Assembly (NCBI RefSeq): GCF_000797495.1
Contig: NZ_JTGN01000003.1
Location: 108,357 to 172,356 of the forward strand
Source of the DNA: Robinsoniella peoriensis
GTDB lineage: Bacteria; Bacillota; Clostridia; Lachnospirales; Lachnospiraceae
Reading direction: 5' to 3'
DNA: 64,000 bases
Each line of letters opens with the position of its first letter. Within the stretch, counting starts at the first letter, position 1. Positions 61,015-64,000 of the stretch are shown here, piece by piece. The translations under genes and the position numbers were made by a program. The notes under the pieces were generated by a model. The model saw only the letters and a program-made list of their open reading frames with translations, did no database searches and had not been told where the DNA came from.

Positions 61015-62496
61015 ATGAGTGATAACGTTTCCACACGTTTATCGGATAATGAAACGAAAATCAAAGCCTGGTGTGAAAATTGTGATGATATCATCATTCG
61101 TCCAATGCGCCTGGGGCTTCCGCCAAAGGTAGACTGTCTTGCCGTATTTATTGAGGTGGCAGTCAGCAATATGCTTCTGGAAGAATCCATGATCGGGCGT
61201 TTGTTAATTCAGATGCAGGAAATGTCACCGGATGAAATCCGCCGAACGGTAAATGAAGACGGACTTGGAATTACCGATGCAAAAGAACTTGCAACCATGG
61301 AAGAAGCTATGGCAGCCATGCTGGCGGGAAATGCCATTTTCTTTATTGACGGATATGATAAAGCACTAAAAGTAAGCAGTAAAGGATATCCTGGAATGGG
61401 AGTATCCAAATCTGAGTCTGAAAAAGTTTTAAGAGGTTCCAAAGAGGCATTTACAGAATCTGTTAAATTAAATGCAGCCCTGGTACGAAAACGTGTCCGG
61501 GATACAACAATGAAGATTAAAGAGCGTCCGATTGGAAAGCGATCAAATACAATGACCGCCATTATTTATATGGAAGGACTGGTCTATCCGGATTTGCTGG
61601 AGGCGATGGAACAAAAGCTGGATTCTTTTGAAATTGACGGAATCATGGACAGCGGGGTAATAGAACAGCTGACAGAGGATACCTGGTATTCGCCGTTTCC
61701 CCAGTATCAGACAACAGAACGGCCTGATAAAGCTGCGATGGCAGTATTGGATGGAAGAGTCGTATTATTAAGTGACAATTCTCCGGAGGCATTGATTCTG
61801 CCTACAACCATAAACAGTTTTTTCCAGACAAGCGATGACTACTACCGCCATTTTGGAATTGTATCATTTTTAAGAATTATTCGTTTTGTTGCGGCATTTC
61901 TGGCAGTTTCCCTGCCTGGGCTGTATGTGGCAGTTACGAATTACCACACGCAGATTCTTCCGACAAACCTGATACTCTCTTTGGCTGAAGCAAGGCAGGG
62001 GGTACCGTTTCCAAGTGTGATTGAGGTGCTTTTGCTGGAATTATCCTTTGAGCTTCTTAGGGAGGCAGGGGTACGGATGCCGGGGCCCATTGGAAATACA
62101 ATTGGTATCGTAGGCGGCTTAATTATCGGACAGGCAGCGGTCAGTGCCAATCTGGTCAGCCCCATCGTAGTTGTGATTGTTGCTTTGACGGCGCTCAGCT
62201 CTTTTTCCATACCGAATGAAGAACTGTCAGAAGCACTGCGTCTGATTAAATATGCCATGATTCTCGGAAGCGCTTTTTTTGGAATCCTCGGTCTGGTTTT
62301 GGGCTGGTTTGTCCTGCTGACCCATCTGAGTGCGCTGAAAAGTTATAATATACCTTATCTGATGCCATTTGTGGCAGCTGATATCAACCAGGGAATGGAT
62401 AAGAAGGATGCGCTGGTACGGGCCCCGTTAGACAGACTGAAAAGCCGTCCTGTTTTTGCCAGAAGACAATCCAGAACCCGGTTAAAAATAAAGTGA
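61015..62496 (+). CDS. gerAA: Spore germination protein GerAA-type
   Basis: A 493-residue A-subunit of a germinant receptor: N-terminal soluble part (about 1-260) and membrane part (about 285-455) with GIVSFLRIIRFVAAFLAVSLPG, VLLLELSFELLREAG and VGGLIIGQAAVSANLVSP, typical of the family. It sits in the spore inner membrane and helps sense nutrients and start germination. GAGAGGAGG precedes the ATG. First gene of a gerAA-gerAB-gerAC operon; expression would be expected from a forespore sigma factor, but I saw no clear sigma-G site. Confidence 0.94.
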   Translation: MSDNVSTRLSDNETKIKAWCENCDDIIIRPMRLGLPPKVDCLAVFIEVAVSNMLLEESMIGRLLIQMQEMSPDEIRRTVNEDGLGITDAKELATMEEAMAAMLAGNAIFFIDGYDKALKVSSKGYPGMGVSKSESEKVLRGSKEAFTESVKLNAALVRKRVRDTTMKIKERPIGKRSNTMTAIIYMEGLVYPDLLEAMEQKLDSFEIDGIMDSGVIEQLTEDTWYSPFPQYQTTERPDKAAMAVLDGRVVLLSDNSPEALILPTTINSFFQTSDDYYRHFGIVSFLRIIRFVAAFLAVSLPGLYVAVTNYHTQILPTNLILSLAEARQGVPFPSVIEVLLLELSFELLREAGVRMPGPIGNTIGIVGGLIIGQAAVSANLVSPIVVVIVALTALSSFSIPNEELSEALRLIKYAMILGSAFFGILGLVLGWFVLLTHLSALKSYNIPYLMPFVAADINQGMDKKDALVRAPLDRLKSRPVFARRQSRTRLKIK

Positions 62497-62514
62497 TAAA
62501 GAAAGGAAATGCTC

Positions 62515-63606
62515 ATGTTTTCCAATAACCAGAAAATTTCGGTACGACAATTGAAAAGGCTTTTAGTCATGGACTGGATTGGTAAAATAAGCTTATTGCT
62601 GCCCCGGTTTATTGTGCAGTCAAGCGGAAAAGATTTAATATTGAGCCTGATTCTGGGAGTTGGGATTACGGCAGTATATACCTGTATTGTCTGCTATTTA
62701 AGCCGATATATCACCAGGAGTTTTGGAGGTTACGTAGAACTCCGTCTGGGAAGGGCTTCTGCATTTGCGCTGTGTCTGGTCTACTGGAGTTATATGTTTG
62801 TCAATCTGCTTTACATCACCCGGGTATTCGGAGCAGTAACCAGGCAGTATATGCTTCCGGAATTGTCCGAAAATATTCCATGTATTCTTATGCTTCTGGG
62901 AGGATTTTATGCCTCTATGGATCCAAAAGAGAGAAGAGGTCGTATTGCAGAAGTACTTTATCCTTTTGTGCTTATTCCGCTTCTGATACTTCTGGTAATA
63001 GCGTCCTTCGGTGTTCAAAGTGAGTATTTTACTTATGAAAGTGCCAACTTTAATGCAGTAACGATGAAGCAGAGCTTCCAGGTATTTACTGCATTTGGTG
63101 GCGTGAGCCTCATTTTATTTGAAGCACCGTTTATACAAAAAAGTGGGATGCGTCTGAGAACTACATTAAAAGGGCTGATGATAACTGCAATTGGTATTGG
63201 TGCGGCAATCCTTATTGGGATTGGTTCTTTTGGAGACCAGGGAATGAAAGCGTTAAGATGGCCTGTTGTTACTTTGATGAGTAATGTAGATATACCGGGA
63301 GGTTTTCTGCAGCGGTTCGATATTTTGTTTTTGGCACTTCTTCTTATGAGCTTTTTTGTAGCAGCCAGTACGGGAATATTCTATTTGAATCTGATCTTTA
63401 AGGAGATGTTTAAGCAGCCGGAAGAAAAGCACTATCACTTTTTAATGCTGATACTTAGTATCGCAGGTGTTCTCTGGTGCAAAAATGTTGAGATAGCCCA
63501 ACAACTTTTTTTAACCGTAAACTGTTATTTACTGATACCGATTATGGCGGTATTCACAGTCATCTTTGCGATACTGGAATGGGAAAAGAGGAGGCGTAGC
63601 AAGTGA
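62515..63606 (+). CDS. gerAB: Spore germination permease GerAB-type
   Basis: A 363-residue membrane protein (about ten helices) of the amino-acid-permease-like GerAB family; it opens FSNNQKISVRQLKRLLVMDWIG and includes SYMFVNLLYITRVFGA. It is thought to bind the germinant. ATG 62515 is chosen because AGAAAGGAAA ends six bases before it; ATG 62509 lies within that site. Stop overlaps gerAC by three to four bases (GTGA). Confidence 0.92.
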   Translation: MFSNNQKISVRQLKRLLVMDWIGKISLLLPRFIVQSSGKDLILSLILGVGITAVYTCIVCYLSRYITRSFGGYVELRLGRASAFALCLVYWSYMFVNLLYITRVFGAVTRQYMLPELSENIPCILMLLGGFYASMDPKERRGRIAEVLYPFVLIPLLILLVIASFGVQSEYFTYESANFNAVTMKQSFQVFTAFGGVSLILFEAPFIQKSGMRLRTTLKGLMITAIGIGAAILIGIGSFGDQGMKALRWPVVTLMSNVDIPGGFLQRFDILFLALLLMSFFVAASTGIFYLNLIFKEMFKQPEEKHYHFLMLILSIAGVLWCKNVEIAQQLFLTVNCYLLIPIMAVFTVIFAILEWEKRRRSK

Positions 63607-64000
63607 GAAAATGGTTTGTGACAGTAGTTTTAATGGCAATCATGCTCTGCCTGTCAGGTTGTACCAAACGAGAGTTGGAAGACCGCTATTTTCCTTTAGC
63701 AGTTGAAGTACACAAAGAAGAAGAAGGGTATCGGATCGAATATGCCCTTCCAAATATGGGAGAAGAGACGGGACAGAAAAAGGGCGGGGAAGAGGAATCA
63801 GAACAGGAAGAAAAGGATACCAAAGAAGAAAGCGCTGTGGGGAAGACCATAGAGGAGGCAGCAAAAGCTTATGCAGCTTATGTAGACAAATATATTGATT
63901 CCGGTCACACAAAGGCAATTATCCTGGGCCCGGAAATGCTGGAAGATGCAAATACCAGAAAAGAAATGCTGACATATTTTGAAAGTCATACCTCATTTGC
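63603..64000 (+). CDS. gerAC: Ger(x)C-type germination lipoprotein, 5' part only
   Basis: GTG start overlaps the gerAB stop as GTGA; the frame is open to the window end (132 codons visible). The N-terminus is a lipoprotein signal with lipobox CLSGC (Cys20). Next comes an acidic Lys/Glu insertion (about residues 55-77), then TIEEAAKAYAAYVDK and HTKAIILGPEMLE, typical of the Ger(x)C N-terminal domain. As C-subunit it completes the germinant receptor. The gene continues beyond the window. Confidence 0.88.
   Translation, partial: MRKWFVTVVLMAIMLCLSGCTKRELEDRYFPLAVEVHKEEEGYRIEYALPNMGEETGQKKGGEEESEQEEKDTKEESAVGKTIEEAAKAYAAYVDKYIDSGHTKAIILGPEMLEDANTRKEMLTYFESHTSF

Noticed and set aside
1-64000. CRISPR array, tRNA, rRNA or complete insertion sequence
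   Set aside because: No evenly spaced direct repeats with unique spacers, no cloverleaf or transposase seen on either strand.

Overview
The window looks like the chromosome of a spore-forming, anaerobic, low-GC Firmicute, most likely a gut Lachnospiraceae. Evidence: a SipL-type spore-coat protein and a gerA-type germination operon, rubrerythrin, Gram-positive style A/G-rich ribosome binding sites with frequent GTG/TTG starts, many sigma-A promoters of the TTGACA/TATAAT type, and the non-mevalonate isoprenoid gene ispE. Gene order is ordinary chromosomal, with several small accessory islands. No tRNA, rRNA, CRISPR array or complete insertion sequence is visible.

Layout. 1-8.0 kb: a truncated structured RNA, a MerR/GyrI regulator, an orphan OLD-type ATPase/TOPRIM nuclease, a pentapeptide-repeat protein, a small XRE regulator coupled to a divergent peptide deformylase, a BlaI/BlaR1-type repressor/sensor pair whose sensor lacks a penicillin-binding domain, and a CD3324-type regulator preceded by a 24-codon peptide gene in a switch-like leader. 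8.1-14.9 kb: a YjdF gene under a leader with a clear anti-Shine-Dalgarno, an ABC exporter, rubrerythrin, a PHP hydrolase, an isochorismatase-type hydrolase, a Cu/Zn superoxide dismutase-like protein and a MATE pump. 15-20 kb: a two-component system plus FtsX-type ABC transporter. 20-31 kb: serine acetyltransferase, a second MATE pump with a small companion gene, aldehyde dehydrogenase, a minimal metallopeptidase, an aminotransferase, and a cell-wall group (L,D-transpeptidase, Ddl, MurF). 31-36.7 kb: an aldo/keto reductase and a 1549-residue secreted papain-like protease with seven repeats.

36.8-42 kb: adenine deaminase diverges from a three-gene operon encoding a homologue of monomethylamine methyltransferase MtmB in which the pyrrolysine position is leucine, an NCS2-like nucleobase permease and a small unknown protein. 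This is one of the most unusual parts of the window. 42-49.5 kb: a DUF6179/DUF6323 pair and a second two-component/ABC module with four 11-bp direct repeats in front of the transporter. 49.6-51.1 kb: a retron, with recognisable a1/a2 arms, candidate branching G, msr hairpin, a 99-nt msd hairpin and a retron-type reverse transcriptase, apparently with no effector gene; a MITE-like palindrome lies between RNA and enzyme.

51-64 kb: PlsC, MalQ, a p-aminobenzoate operon (pabA, pabB, a HAD phosphatase, pabC), a PrcB-like lipoprotein, SipL, IspE, a GntR regulator and the gerAA/gerAB/gerAC operon, the last gene cut by the window end. The most promising items for follow-up are the retron, the MtmB-like/permease operon, the peptide leader at 7.9 kb and the structured RNA at the left edge. 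All family assignments rest on reading motifs by eye; no database search was run.
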